A DNA stretch of 64,000 bases from Nocardiopsis dassonvillei_B (GCF_964273065.1 NZ_OZ186815.1:3720001-3784000); one strand, 5' to 3'. Positions 31,860 through 40,068 are shown, counted from the stretch's first letter. Notes: generated by a model from the letters alone, not told the origin. Translations and numbers: made by a program.

Positions 31860-32941
31860 CCGTGCCCGTCCTGATGTGCGCCCTGCTCCTGAGCGCCGTG
31901 CCCGACCCCGCCCGCCCCGCCACATGTCCCCCGTCCGCCGCACTCCGCGCCGACTCGTCCGCGGAGTCACCGGTGTCCGCGACGCCGTACGCGGTTACGC
32001 GGGCGGATGCCCCGACGCCCTCGGCGTCGCGCGCGGACCCGTTCGTGGAGCGTTCTCCGTTCGCGGAGGCACTGGTGTCCGTGGTACTGCGCGCAGACCC
32101 GCCCCCGGATACCCGGACGGCCGTCCCGGCGCACCCGGGCCCGCCCACGGGGCATCCGTCGTCCGGGGTGCTCCGGGCGGACCCGTCCACGGCGCGTTCG
32201 GCGTCCGTGGCGTTCCGCGCGGAGGCCTCCGCCGAGGGGGCGACGGGATCGGGGCGGTCGCGGGCGCTTGGGGACCCCCGTGCCGTCCGGCCCCGGCACC
32301 CCGGCCGCGCGCCGTACGTCGTCACCGCCGTCGACCCGGTCATCACCCTCGACCCGTCCCGCCCGGCGCCCCTCCCGCCCTCCGCCCGGACGGCGGCCAC
32401 GGCGGACGGGACCGCCCGGCTCCTCCGGCCCGGCGCCCCGAGGGCCGCGGCCACGGCCGGTCCGCCGCGGTCGGGGCAACGGCCCGCTGCCGCCCCGGAG
32501 CGGACCGGGCGCGTCCCCACCGGGTGGACGGCCTCCGGCCCCCGCCAGACCGGTGACGGCCCGGAGCCGGTCACCGTCCCACCGGCCCGACCGGTCTCCG
32601 GCGTGGAGGGGCCGAGGGCGGAGCCGGCCTCCGCCACGGCGGAGGCGCCGCGCGGCGGCCCCGGCCCGTACGGCGATCCGGCACCGGCGGCTCGGCCGAC
32701 CGAGGCGGAGTGGGACGGCCGCCCGGGCACGGGGCCCGGAACCGTCCAGATGGTGCACCACGTCTCCACCACCCCGGCCCCGGCCGAGGCCGTCGCCCGA
32801 TTCGTCGGCAACGCCTCCACCGTGCTCCTCGCCCTGCTCGGGGTGGCGGTGCTCGCCCTGCGGCTCACCGTGGGCTGGCCCCGCTTTCCGGAGCCCTACC
32901 TGGGCCGCCGCCGGGCACGGGGAGACCGCGACGCCCACTGA
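31856..32941 (+). CDS. Repeat-bearing exported protein of the Tad operon, C-terminal membrane helix
   Basis: 361 residues. The ATGA overlap and GGAGGAAG before ATG 31856 tie it to the pilin operon. A signal-like N-terminus (MTVPVLMCALLLSAV) is followed by about 110 residues holding six loose copies of an (L/V/F)RAD/RAE motif (ALRADSSAE, VTRADAPTP, ASRADPFVE, VLRADPPPD, VLRADPSTA, AFRAEASAE). A Pro/Ala/Arg-rich disordered stretch follows, and near residues 305-330 comes one membrane helix (STVLLALLGVAVLALRLTVG) with a basic tail. I recognise no family. The topology suggests a cell-wall-spanning stalk or pilus anchor. Confidence 0.75.
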   Translation: MTVPVLMCALLLSAVPDPARPATCPPSAALRADSSAESPVSATPYAVTRADAPTPSASRADPFVERSPFAEALVSVVLRADPPPDTRTAVPAHPGPPTGHPSSGVLRADPSTARSASVAFRAEASAEGATGSGRSRALGDPRAVRPRHPGRAPYVVTAVDPVITLDPSRPAPLPPSARTAATADGTARLLRPGAPRAAATAGPPRSGQRPAAAPERTGRVPTGWTASGPRQTGDGPEPVTVPPARPVSGVEGPRAEPASATAEAPRGGPGPYGDPAPAARPTEAEWDGRPGTGPGTVQMVHHVSTTPAPAEAVARFVGNASTVLLALLGVAVLALRLTVGWPRFPEPYLGRRRARGDRDAH

Positions 32942-33069
32942 TGCCACCGCCAGCGCCGGAGAGACCGTGTCCGGGGGCGCGCCCGCCCGGACACACCGCC
33001 GCCCCGCCGGCACCCTCCCCTTCACCCCCGAGTACTCCCAGGTCGGCCACGCGACAGCCGCGACGGCCG

Positions 33070-33075
33070 TACCCT
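33070..33075 (+). promoter_or_regulatory. -10 box of near-leaderless promoter for the 33083 gene
   Basis: TACCCT ends 7 nt before ATG 33083 with no SD between. Confidence 0.45.
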
Positions 33076-33082
33076 CCGATGT

Positions 33083-33520
33083 ATGGGACACCGACACCCG
33101 AGCAAGCTCAAGAACACCGAGGTGGGCCATGCCCGGGCCAGGTGGCTGTTGCGGGCCGAGCTGGCCGGGTGCACGGAATGCCGGGCCGAAGGCGACCGGG
33201 AGGCCCTGGGCGACCTCGACCAGGAGGGCGTGTTCGACTCCCTCATCAGCGGTTTCGTGCTCGCCCGGGTCCAGCAGTGGCGGGTGCCGGGCCGCGCTCC
33301 CCGCTATCCGGCGACGGTGTACCGCCTGGCCCCGGTGGACGAGCGCGACTTCTGGCGCCCGCCCACCCAGCACTGCATGCGCCTGTGCACGGTCGAGGGA
33401 CCGCGCGGCACCCGGGTGAACACCCTGTCCGCCCTCAAGGAGCTGCGGCTGATGCCCCTGCGGGACCGCTCCCTCGTCCTGGACGACATCATCGACGGCC
33501 TGAGCGAGGACGAGGCCTGA
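33083..33520 (+). CDS. Hypothetical 145-aa protein with conserved-looking Cys/His
   Basis: MGHRHPSKLKNTEVGHARAR opens a soluble protein with a possible metal-binding cysteine pair (GCTEC near residues 29-33) and two later Cys (HCMRLC). It ends in an acidic helix (LVLDDIIDGLSEDEA). It lies between the two converging halves of the Tad locus with its own leaderless promoter. Four Cys and several His could bind zinc; otherwise function unknown. Confidence 0.75.
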   Translation: MGHRHPSKLKNTEVGHARARWLLRAELAGCTECRAEGDREALGDLDQEGVFDSLISGFVLARVQQWRVPGRAPRYPATVYRLAPVDERDFWRPPTQHCMRLCTVEGPRGTRVNTLSALKELRLMPLRDRSLVLDDIIDGLSEDEA

Positions 33521-33795
33521 CTCCCGCGTCTTCGGGCTCCGCACTCCCGGCTCCACGCCGTGACCCCGCTCCGGGCCGGCCCCGCGCCGGACACCTCTTT
33601 CCGCTCCCGGCTCCACGCCCCGGGATCGCTCCGCGGCCGCCCCTCCCGGTTCCGTTCCGCGAACATTCCCGGGACCGCGGTTCGGTCCTCTCCGGCTCCC
33701 TCGCTCCGCGGGCCGGCTCCGCCGTCCGACCGCTGTTCCGCCCGGGCCCGCCCGGCTCCGTACGCCGTTCCCCCAGCGGGGCGGCGCGTCCGGGG
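33521..33795. other. Gap between converging halves of the Tad locus
   Basis: No gene is seen. A 16-bp direct repeat CTCCCGGCTCCACGCC occurs near 33546 and 33606. No clear terminator was recognised. Confidence 0.35.
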
Positions 33796-34500
33796 TCACC
33801 TCCCCAGCGCGCGGGACAGCAGGTCCACCACCATCGGGACCACCCCCACCAGCAGGAACGACGGCAGGAAGCACAGCGCCAGCGGCATCACCACGAGCAC
33901 ACCCAGCCGCTCGACCCGGGCGGCCGCCCGGGACCGCAGCTCCCTGCGCAGATCCGAGACGTGCCTGTCCAGCAGGTCCGCCACCGGCGCTCCGGTGTCG
34001 GCGGCCCGGGCCAGGTCGCGCCCGGCCGCCACCAGCGGCTCCGGCAGCACCCCCGACGCCTCGGCCCAGGCCGCTCCGGGGTCGGCACCCAGGCGCAACC
34101 GCTCGGCCACCGACGCCAACTCCGTGCCGAGCCCGCCCGGGGCGGCCCGGGCCACGGCCGCGAGGCAGGACGGCAGCGGTGCCCCGGCCCGCATCCCGGC
34201 CGCGATGAGCCCGATCACCACGGGGACGTCTCCGGTGAGCGCGATCCGCCCGCCCCGCCCCCTCCCACGGACCCGCGCCCACCACACGGACCCGGCGACC
34301 GCGGCGACCACCGCCCCGAGCACACCGAAGAGGGCCCCGGCCAGCGCCACCGCACCCGCTCCGGCCGCGAGCACCGCCAGCAGCCGTTTCGGGAAGGGCG
34401 CCCTCGGCACCGGAGGCGGCCGCAGCCGATTTCCAGGGCCGCCGCCCATCGCCACCCACACCCCGACCGCCCCGCACACCACGGCGATGACACCGAACAC
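33796..34500 (-). CDS. tadC: TadC-like pilus assembly membrane protein (T2SF domain)
   Basis: 234 residues from GTG 34500. N-terminal helices (GVIAVVCGAVGVWVAMG, AGALFGVLGAVVAAVAG), a cytoplasmic T2SF domain (IAAGMRAGAPLPSCLAAV, ARAADTGAPVADLLDRH) and C-terminal helices (LPSFLLVGVVPMVVDLL). By family it forms the inner-membrane platform with TadB. Last gene of the minus-strand assembly operon. Confidence 0.9.
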   Translation of the reverse strand: MFGVIAVVCGAVGVWVAMGGGPGNRLRPPPVPRAPFPKRLLAVLAAGAGAVALAGALFGVLGAVVAAVAGSVWWARVRGRGRGGRIALTGDVPVVIGLIAAGMRAGAPLPSCLAAVARAAPGGLGTELASVAERLRLGADPGAAWAEASGVLPEPLVAAGRDLARAADTGAPVADLLDRHVSDLRRELRSRAAARVERLGVLVVMPLALCFLPSFLLVGVVPMVVDLLSRALGR

Positions 34501-34549
34501 GCCCTACCCCCGCTCTCCTCGGCCTTCCGCCGCCGGCCCCGCCGGCTCA

Positions 34550-35233
34550 TCAGTCCCCCCGGTCCACGGCCGCGCGCACCAGCCGCGCGATCCACCACAG
34601 CCCGCAGAGGTTCAACAGCACCCCGAACACCAGGCAGAGCAGGCCCAGCGGGGTGGTGAACAGGAACACCAGCGGCGAACCGCCCAGCCCGGTCGACAGC
34701 AGCAGTCCCACCACGGGGAGCACGCCCAGGACGATCGCGGTGGTCTTCGGGCCGCCTGTCCGCGCCGCGATCTCTGCGCGGACCTCTTCCTGTGCCGTGA
34801 GCTCGGCGGCGAGCGCGTCCACGACATCGGCCAGCCCGGCCCCGGTGTCCGAGGCCACCTCCCAGCACACGGCCAGGTAGGCAAGGGCGCGCAGATCCGG
34901 GTCCGCCTCGGCGGCCCGGACCGGGACCCGGGTGCCGAACCCGTCGCCGACCGCCCGGGCCACCTCCGGCCCGGCCTCGACGAGCGCCGCCCCGAGCGCG
35001 TCCTCGGGCGGCCGGCCGGCCCGCAGCTCGGCGGCCAGCACCCGGCACAGGGTGATCACCCCCCGCCGCTTCTCCCGCCCCGGCACGGCTTCCCGGCGCA
35101 TCGCCCGCACCCGTTCCAGGGCCTTCACCGGGCCCGGCCGACGGGACACCACCCATCCGATCCGCCCCGTTCCGGCGTCGGCCACCGCTCCCAGCAGCAC
35201 CAGCCCCAGAGCACACGCCCACACCCAGACCAC
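34550..35233 (-). CDS. tadB: TadB-like pilus assembly membrane protein (T2SF domain)
   Basis: 227 residues from GTG 35233 (GGGGGAG 4 nt upstream; ATG 35251 is an in-frame alternative). First helix VWACALGLVLLGAVAD, T2SF core (LCRVLAAELRAGRPPEDAL, EVASDTGAGLADVVDAL), and two C-terminal helices (TTAIVLGVLPVVGLLL, PLGLLCLVFGVLLNLCGL). It is the second half of the TadB/TadC platform, 49 bp before tadC. Confidence 0.9.
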   Translation of the reverse strand: MVWVWACALGLVLLGAVADAGTGRIGWVVSRRPGPVKALERVRAMRREAVPGREKRRGVITLCRVLAAELRAGRPPEDALGAALVEAGPEVARAVGDGFGTRVPVRAAEADPDLRALAYLAVCWEVASDTGAGLADVVDALAAELTAQEEVRAEIAARTGGPKTTAIVLGVLPVVGLLLSTGLGGSPLVFLFTTPLGLLCLVFGVLLNLCGLWWIARLVRAAVDRGD

Positions 35234-35300
35234 GTCGCTCCCCCGATCCACGTGAACGCCCCGCCCGTTTCCGTGCCCGCCCGGCTCCCCCGGGCCGGGG

Positions 35301-36509
35301 TCATGGGGGCCAGGAGCCGCCGAGGCGGGCGGCGAGCGCGTCGATCCCCGGGTGCTCGCAGTGGTCGCCCCCAGCGGTGAACGACACCGCGGGCACCGTG
35401 TGCACCAGCCCCCGCCCGTCGTGGTCCAGCACCCGGACCTCCGACAGCCGCCGCCCCCCGGCGTCCCGGACCAGGTGCACCACCAGCACCCCGGTGGCCG
35501 CCAGCTGGCTGTGCACCGCCTCCCGGCCCAGCCCGGCCGCGCAGCCCAACGCCTCCACCCGGGCGGGCACGTCCCCCGCGCCGTTGGCGTGGAGCGTGCC
35601 GGCGCCGCCTTCGTGGCCTGTGTTGAGGGCGCCCAGCAGGGAGACGATCTCCGGCCCCCGCGCCTCGCCCACCACCAGCCGGTCCGGACGCATCCGCAGC
35701 GCCTGGCGGACCAGCACCTCCAGGGTCACCTCGCCGGTGCCCTCGATGTTCGCGGGGCGGGTCTGCAGGCGCACCACGTGCGGGTGCTCGGGGCGCAGTT
35801 CGGGGGAGTCCTCGGCCAGCACGATCCGCTCGCCCGGGGCCACCAGGGACAGCAGCGTGGACAGCAGGGTGGTCTTTCCCGTCCCGGTGCCGCCGCTCAC
35901 CAGGAACGCCGCCCGCGACGCCACCACCGCCCGCATCAGTGCCGCCCCGTACGGGGTGAGGGTCCCGCAGTCCACGAGCCGGTCCAGGGTGAACACCCGG
36001 CGGGGCGGCATCCGCAGGGACAGGCACGCCCCGGCGGGGGAGACCGGTGGCAGCACCGCGTGCAGCCGGGCCCCGCCCGGGAGGCGCGCGTCCACGTAGG
36101 GCACCGCCGCGTCCAGCCGACGACCGGCCTGTGCGGCGAGCCGCTGGGCCAGCCGCCGCACCGCCTCCGGGGACTCGAACCGCACCCCCACCCGGCGCAG
36201 CCCGCCGCCGTCGTCCACCCACACCTCGTCGGGTCCGTTGACCAGGATGTCCGTGACCCCCGAGACCATCAGCTCCTCCAGCGGCCCGGCCCCCGCAAGG
36301 TCCGCGGCCAGCCGCCGGGTCAGCGACAGCACCTCGGCGTCGCCCAGCACCCCGCCCTCCGCCCGCAGGGCCGCCGCCACGGTGCCGGGGCTGACCACCG
36401 ACCCGGAGACCACCAGCCGGTTGCGCACCGCCTCCACCAGGCCGGGGCCGTCCACCGAGGGGGAGCCTTCCGTCGGCCGCCGCGGCACCCGCTCGGTCGG
36501 CGCGCTCAC
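35301..36509 (-). CDS. tadA: TadA/CpaF-type secretion ATPase
   Basis: 402 residues. GTG 36509 overlaps the ssd stop as GTGA. The N-terminal domain contains ITDILVNGPDEVWVDDG-like sequence (VTDILVNGPDEVWVDD), then Walker A GGTGTGKTT (near residue 207), an Asp box LAEDSPELRP, Walker B MRPDRLVVGEARG and the His box HEGGAGTLHANG. It is a hexameric ATPase that powers Flp/Tad pilus assembly at the membrane. The spacing to tadB is 67 bp. Confidence 0.94.
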   Translation of the reverse strand: MSAPTERVPRRPTEGSPSVDGPGLVEAVRNRLVVSGSVVSPGTVAAALRAEGGVLGDAEVLSLTRRLAADLAGAGPLEELMVSGVTDILVNGPDEVWVDDGGGLRRVGVRFESPEAVRRLAQRLAAQAGRRLDAAVPYVDARLPGGARLHAVLPPVSPAGACLSLRMPPRRVFTLDRLVDCGTLTPYGAALMRAVVASRAAFLVSGGTGTGKTTLLSTLLSLVAPGERIVLAEDSPELRPEHPHVVRLQTRPANIEGTGEVTLEVLVRQALRMRPDRLVVGEARGPEIVSLLGALNTGHEGGAGTLHANGAGDVPARVEALGCAAGLGREAVHSQLAATGVLVVHLVRDAGGRRLSEVRVLDHDGRGLVHTVPAVSFTAGGDHCEHPGIDALAARLGGSWPP

Positions 36510-37570
36510 CGGGGCACCCCGGTCAGCTCGGCGACCAGCCGGTCGGCGAACGCGGCCAGCGGCGAGCGCGGATGGTCGGCCGGCCGCCGCCCGGCGGCGA
36601 GCGTCCGCTCCAACCCGGGCTCCGGCGGCAGGTCGGCTCCCAACGCCAGTCCCAATCCCCGGGCCACCACGTCGGCGGTCAGCCCGCCCGACGCCCCGCG
36701 CACCACCGCGCGCACCTCCCGGGACTCCGCACACAGCCGCGGCACCACCGCCGACGCCGCCACCACGGCGGCCACCTGTGCGGGGACGACCAGCAGCACC
36801 AGGTCCGACCGGTTGAGGAACGCAGTGACCGCGGCCCCGAACGACCTCGGCAGGTCGACGACCACCAGGTCGCACCCCTGCCGGGCGGACTCCAGCATCG
36901 CCCGGGCGGTGGCCGCGGGCAGCGGGCCCCGGTGCGCGTCCGGCCCGTGCATCCAGGTGAGCACGGAGATCCCGGCGGGCCCGGGCAGCCGCGGCGCCAC
37001 GTCCGACCAGCGCAGTCGGCCGCGCCGGTCCACCAGCCCGTCCCAGCCGAGCCTGCGGTCCACCGGGTCGCGCTCGCACCCCAGCAGGATGTCGGGGCCG
37101 CAGCCCAGCGGGTCGGCGTCCAACAGGGCGGTGCCGTGCCCGCCCCGGGCTCCGGCCAGCGCCAGGGCGACGGCGAGCAGGCTCGCCCCGGCCCCGCCGC
37201 GCCCGCCCATCACGGCCACGGTCGGCGCCCGCCTCGCGGGCTCTCCGCCCGCGGCGATCAGCCCGGTCAGCAGGTCCTCGTCGCGGGGCAGCAGCAGCGG
37301 ACCCCCGGGGGCGGCCGACCCACCGGCGCCGGGACCGCGGCGGTCACCGCGGTCCACGACGACGAACCGGGCGTGCGGTGGACGCTCCCCGGCACGCAGC
37401 TCGGGGTAGAGGTCGGCGCCCAGCACCACCAGCGGCGAGCGCGGCCAGGACAGCAGCGCCCGGTCGACGCTGTCGGCGGTGTTCACCCGGACCGACGCGG
37501 CGGCCGACAACCGCAGCAGGTCGTCGAGCAGTCCGGTGTCTGCGGTGGCGATGAGCGGAACGGCGTCCAT
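36506..37570 (-). CDS. ssd: Ssd/CpaE-like MinD-family protein
   Basis: 354 residues from ATG 37570 with GGAGG 5 nt before it. A receiver-like N-terminal half (LIATADTGLLDDLLRLSAAA) precedes a MinD/ParA fold: VAVMGGRGGAGASLLAVAL, ALLDADPLGCGPDILLG, LVVVDLPRSFG. The deviant Walker A lacks both usual lysines (GGRGGAGAS instead of KGGxGKT/S), as is typical of the Ssd group. By family it localises Tad complexes; the M. tuberculosis homologue affects septum formation. First gene of ssd-tadA-tadB-tadC. Confidence 0.9.
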   Translation of the reverse strand: MDAVPLIATADTGLLDDLLRLSAAASVRVNTADSVDRALLSWPRSPLVVLGADLYPELRAGERPPHARFVVVDRGDRRGPGAGGSAAPGGPLLLPRDEDLLTGLIAAGGEPARRAPTVAVMGGRGGAGASLLAVALALAGARGGHGTALLDADPLGCGPDILLGCERDPVDRRLGWDGLVDRRGRLRWSDVAPRLPGPAGISVLTWMHGPDAHRGPLPAATARAMLESARQGCDLVVVDLPRSFGAAVTAFLNRSDLVLLVVPAQVAAVVAASAVVPRLCAESREVRAVVRGASGGLTADVVARGLGLALGADLPPEPGLERTLAAGRRPADHPRSPLAAFADRLVAELTGVPR

Positions 37571-37647
37571 GGGGCCTCCGGGGAGGGGGAGGGGCACCCT
37601 TCGACCATCGCCGATGCGGCGGCCGCACGAAAGCCCGATCGGCGACC

Positions 37648-37656
37648 TGTGGACAA
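37648..37656 (-). promoter_or_regulatory. DnaA-box-like 9-mer (TTGTCCACA)
   Basis: An exact match on the minus strand to the GC-rich actinobacterial DnaA box, 78 bp upstream of ssd. It mirrors the box at 30794 beyond the other end of the Tad locus. Confidence 0.35.
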
Positions 37657-38190
37657 CTCCGCCCGGAGCGCCACCGCACGGCTTCGGGCGGCGGGGCGCC
37701 GTGCCTCCCGCCTCTCACCGATCCCACGGCTCCGTGCGCCCGTGCGCGGCGGCCGGACGACCAGAGCGGTCGGCACACGCCGACCGGATCGCCGTGTGCT
37801 CGCGCGGTGGGAGCGGCGTCCGCGCCCGGGAGGTCCGCGCACCCGCCCCGCCTCTCCTCGCACCGGGTGCGTTCGCACGCGGTGGGGGCCGGGTCCGCCC
37901 CGCGTGTCTCGGGTGAACCGGGTGTACGGAGGCCGTGACCGCCCCTTCCGGTCCCCTCACGACGCCGTGCGCGCCGGCCCCGGGGTGCGGGCCCCTCCTC
38001 GGCTCCGTGAGTCGCGTCCGGTGTCCGGTCCACCCCGGTCCCAGCACGGGGGCGGGGTGTCGGGGGTGTCAGGGAACGCGGCCGGGCCGGCCGTCCACGG
38101 GTCCGCCGCGCCGGCCCCGTGCGGGCGCGGTTCGCGGGCGACACGGCCGCCGAGGGAGGGGGCAGGGAAGGGGTCCGCGGATTCCGAGAA

Positions 38191-38240
38191 CCTGCGGGCG
38201 GGATGCGCACACGGGGGCGGATGCACATCCCGCCCGCAGG
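38191..38240. repeat. Perfect 15-bp inverted repeat
   Basis: CCTGCGGGCGGGATG (38191-38205) is exactly complementary to CATCCCGCCCGCAGG (38226-38240), with a 20-nt loop. It is about 290 bp before the candidate structured RNA; strength and position suit a terminator or an upstream operator. Confidence 0.7.
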
Positions 38241-38529
38241 CTCGGCGAGCGGGCCTCGTGCGACATCCCGCGACAGGGGGGAGCGCGGGTGGGTCGCCCT
38301 CTCGGCTCTGGGGGGAGAACCGGGCCCGCCCCTCGGGAGGGTCGACGGGGGGAGGGGATCCCCCGGACCACCGAAAAGCGTGTAGGGACGTATGTTCCGT
38401 GCCGGGCCGGTCCCGCCGCATCGCACACGGAATGCGCGCATGCCGAGGCATTTGCCGAAGTGCTGGGAACCGTGGGAACCGGTTGCCGTCCGGAACGACG
38501 GAACCGACGTTACCACGTGACACTGTGTA

Positions 38530-38790
38530 TCGGTTCGGGAATCCAGGATGAAAAGTTGGACCAACCACCTTTTCGGATCCCGGAGACCGGCGTAGAAAGA
38601 AAGGGATCGGTGGCTGAGTCCCACCCTGGCAGGTGAACCCGGAACCCACGCGCCAGCAGGCCCCGTAGGGCCCGCCTCGACCGAGACGCTCGATGGAGTG
38701 CCTGGTCAGGCCAGACGAATGGACGCTTGTTAGCCGGGTGTAACCGGTCGGACGCGGTGCTCCGCGGATTCTCCGCGGGGCACCGTTCGC
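38530..38790 (+). ncRNA. Candidate Ms1/scr3559-type 6S-like RNA
   Basis: This non-coding stretch is dense in local stems: GATCCC/GGGATC (38576-38581 with 38603-38608), GGTGG/CCACC, CTGGC/GCCAG, GGCCC-CGTA-GGGCC, GCCTG/CAGGC, CCGG-GTGTAA-CCGG and a final 13-bp hairpin. Base composition is less GC-rich than neighbouring genes and no protein frame fits. Its place, divergent from ssd-tad on the opposite strand, is where the abundant core-RNA-polymerase-binding Ms1/MTS2823 RNA lies in mycobacteria and where scr3559 is reported in Streptomyces (from memory). Strand and ends are inferred; I did not verify sequence homology. Confidence 0.55.
38756..38784 (+). terminator. 13-bp hairpin at 3' end of candidate RNA
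   Basis: GGTGCTCCGCGGA (38756-38768) pairs with TCCGCGGGGCACC (38772-38784), with one U-G pair and a 3-nt loop. A second hairpin CGCCG-TGTT-CGGCG follows near 38790. No T-run follows; such T-less hairpins are common at actinobacterial 3' ends. Confidence 0.6.
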
Positions 38791-38995
38791 CGTGTTCGGC
38801 GAGAGTGCGGAGCAATCCCGAAACATTCAGTAACGGACAAGCGTGACCGAACCGATATCGTTCGTACCTCTACCCGTCGGTAAATGGACGAGTAACAAGC
38901 ATGGTTTCCGTTCAAGGCACGCCGTTCGCCCCGCGGTTCGCGCTCCGCGCCACCGCGCACGGCACCGCCGCGCGCGCCCCGTGCCGCCCCGTCCC

Positions 38996-39808
38996 TCAGC
39001 CGCGCTTGAGCGCCTCGCAGGTCGCCAGCGAGTCCTGCGCCCCCGCCCGCACCGCACGGCAGCAGTACACGACCCATCCGGCCACGCCCTCCGCGGTCCC
39101 GGACATGTATCCGCGCAGCGCGGTCGCGTACTCCTCCGACAGCGTCCGGTGGCCCAGCTCGGACGGCACCAGCGACTTGGGGTCCAGGCCCCGCTCCACC
39201 AGCGTCAGGCGCTCGGCCGCACGCGCCACCAGACCGTCGCCCCACCCGAACGGGCGGACCGCCATCAGTTCGCCGTGCACCAGGGCCGACGTGACCAGGG
39301 CGGGCACCGAGGCGCGCGCCGCCAGCAGCGCGTACAGGCCCTCCATCCGCGCCAGCGCGACCTCGGGGGCGGGTGGCGCGCCCAGCTCCAGCGGGTCCTC
39401 GACCCGCTCCCCGGCCATGCGCGGCCGCCCCAGGGCCTCGGCGGACACCGCGTCCGCGGCGGCGAGCGTGTGCAGCCGCGCCAGCACCTGGCGCGGCGCC
39501 CTGGGCCAGGTCTCCACGAGGGTCCCCAGCTCTCCGCCCACCCGCAGCGCACCCTTGATCCGGGTGTCGTACACGTGCCCGGCGCGGATCTCGTCCATCG
39601 AGACCTCGGCGCCCTCCAGCGCGGCGGACGCGCACGCCCCGCGCAGCGAGGACTCCATGGACACGTCACTGCTGCGCCGGCGCAGGATCCGGTGCCCCAG
39701 CAGCCGGTCCACCAGCGTCCGGGTCTCCTCCACGGCCTCGGCCACACCGGGGAGTGCGGCGATCCTGGCCAGCGGATCGGTCTGGGCGGTAGAGGTCTTT
39801 TCGCTCAC
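38996..39808 (-). CDS. Fic-domain-like protein with degenerate motif
   Basis: 270 residues from GTG 39808; TATGTT lies 7 nt upstream, implying a leaderless mRNA (ATG 39820 and a start at 39835 are in-frame alternatives). The all-helical protein includes ALEGAEVSMDEIR, resembling the EGN/anti-Fic-side helix of Fic proteins, and ALVHGELMAVRPFGWGDGLVAR at the Fic-motif position. The canonical HPFxx(G/D)GNGRxxR motif is eroded: HPF becomes RPF and GNGR becomes GDGL, so AMP transfer is doubtful. In relatives this gene also sits between the tad/Ms1 region and acs. Role unknown. Confidence 0.75.
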   Translation of the reverse strand: MSEKTSTAQTDPLARIAALPGVAEAVEETRTLVDRLLGHRILRRRSSDVSMESSLRGACASAALEGAEVSMDEIRAGHVYDTRIKGALRVGGELGTLVETWPRAPRQVLARLHTLAAADAVSAEALGRPRMAGERVEDPLELGAPPAPEVALARMEGLYALLAARASVPALVTSALVHGELMAVRPFGWGDGLVARAAERLTLVERGLDPKSLVPSELGHRTLSEEYATALRGYMSGTAEGVAGWVVYCCRAVRAGAQDSLATCEALKRG

Positions 39809-40068
39809 GGGATCCAACATACGCGCCGGTAACACCGTCCGTCCCGGCGACCGGCGCCCGGCCGCGACACGCGCGGAACACGCCCGACACGCACCCGCAC
39901 GCCCTCTTCCGCCCGGTCGGGCGACCGTTCGTCGCCCGGCGGCGACCGCTCACCGGCCGTTCGTCGCGCACCCCGTCTGCCCCGGCGCTGGAACCGGCCC
40001 TCCCTGTTCCACAGGTACAGACCACATGATTAATTGGGTGTGAACCAGCCTACGTAAGGAGAATCACA

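Larger units (their letters stand above)
37571..38529. other. Long non-coding region between ssd and candidate RNA gene
   Basis: Frames on both strands are unsupported by SD, composition or neighbours. It contains a DnaA-box-like TGTGGACAA (37648-37656), a hairpin CGGTCGGC/GCCGACCG (37767-37786), the 15-bp inverted repeat at 38191-38240, and four GGAAC copies at 38466-38470, 38475-38479, 38492-38496 and 38500-38504. Confidence 0.5.

Noticed and set aside
30794..37656. Replication origin
   Set aside because: Only two DnaA boxes 7 kb apart, no AT-rich unwinding element, no dnaA/dnaN.
38600..38700. c-di-AMP (ydaO) or cobalamin riboswitch upstream of a gene
   Set aside because: Only loose resemblance to GGTGAA-type segments; the conserved cores are not recognisable and no plus-strand gene follows within range.
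37344..38826. Several 200-660-residue frames across the gap upstream of ssd
   Set aside because: Mutually overlapping, Arg/Pro-rich, no SD and inconsistent with the structured-RNA features.
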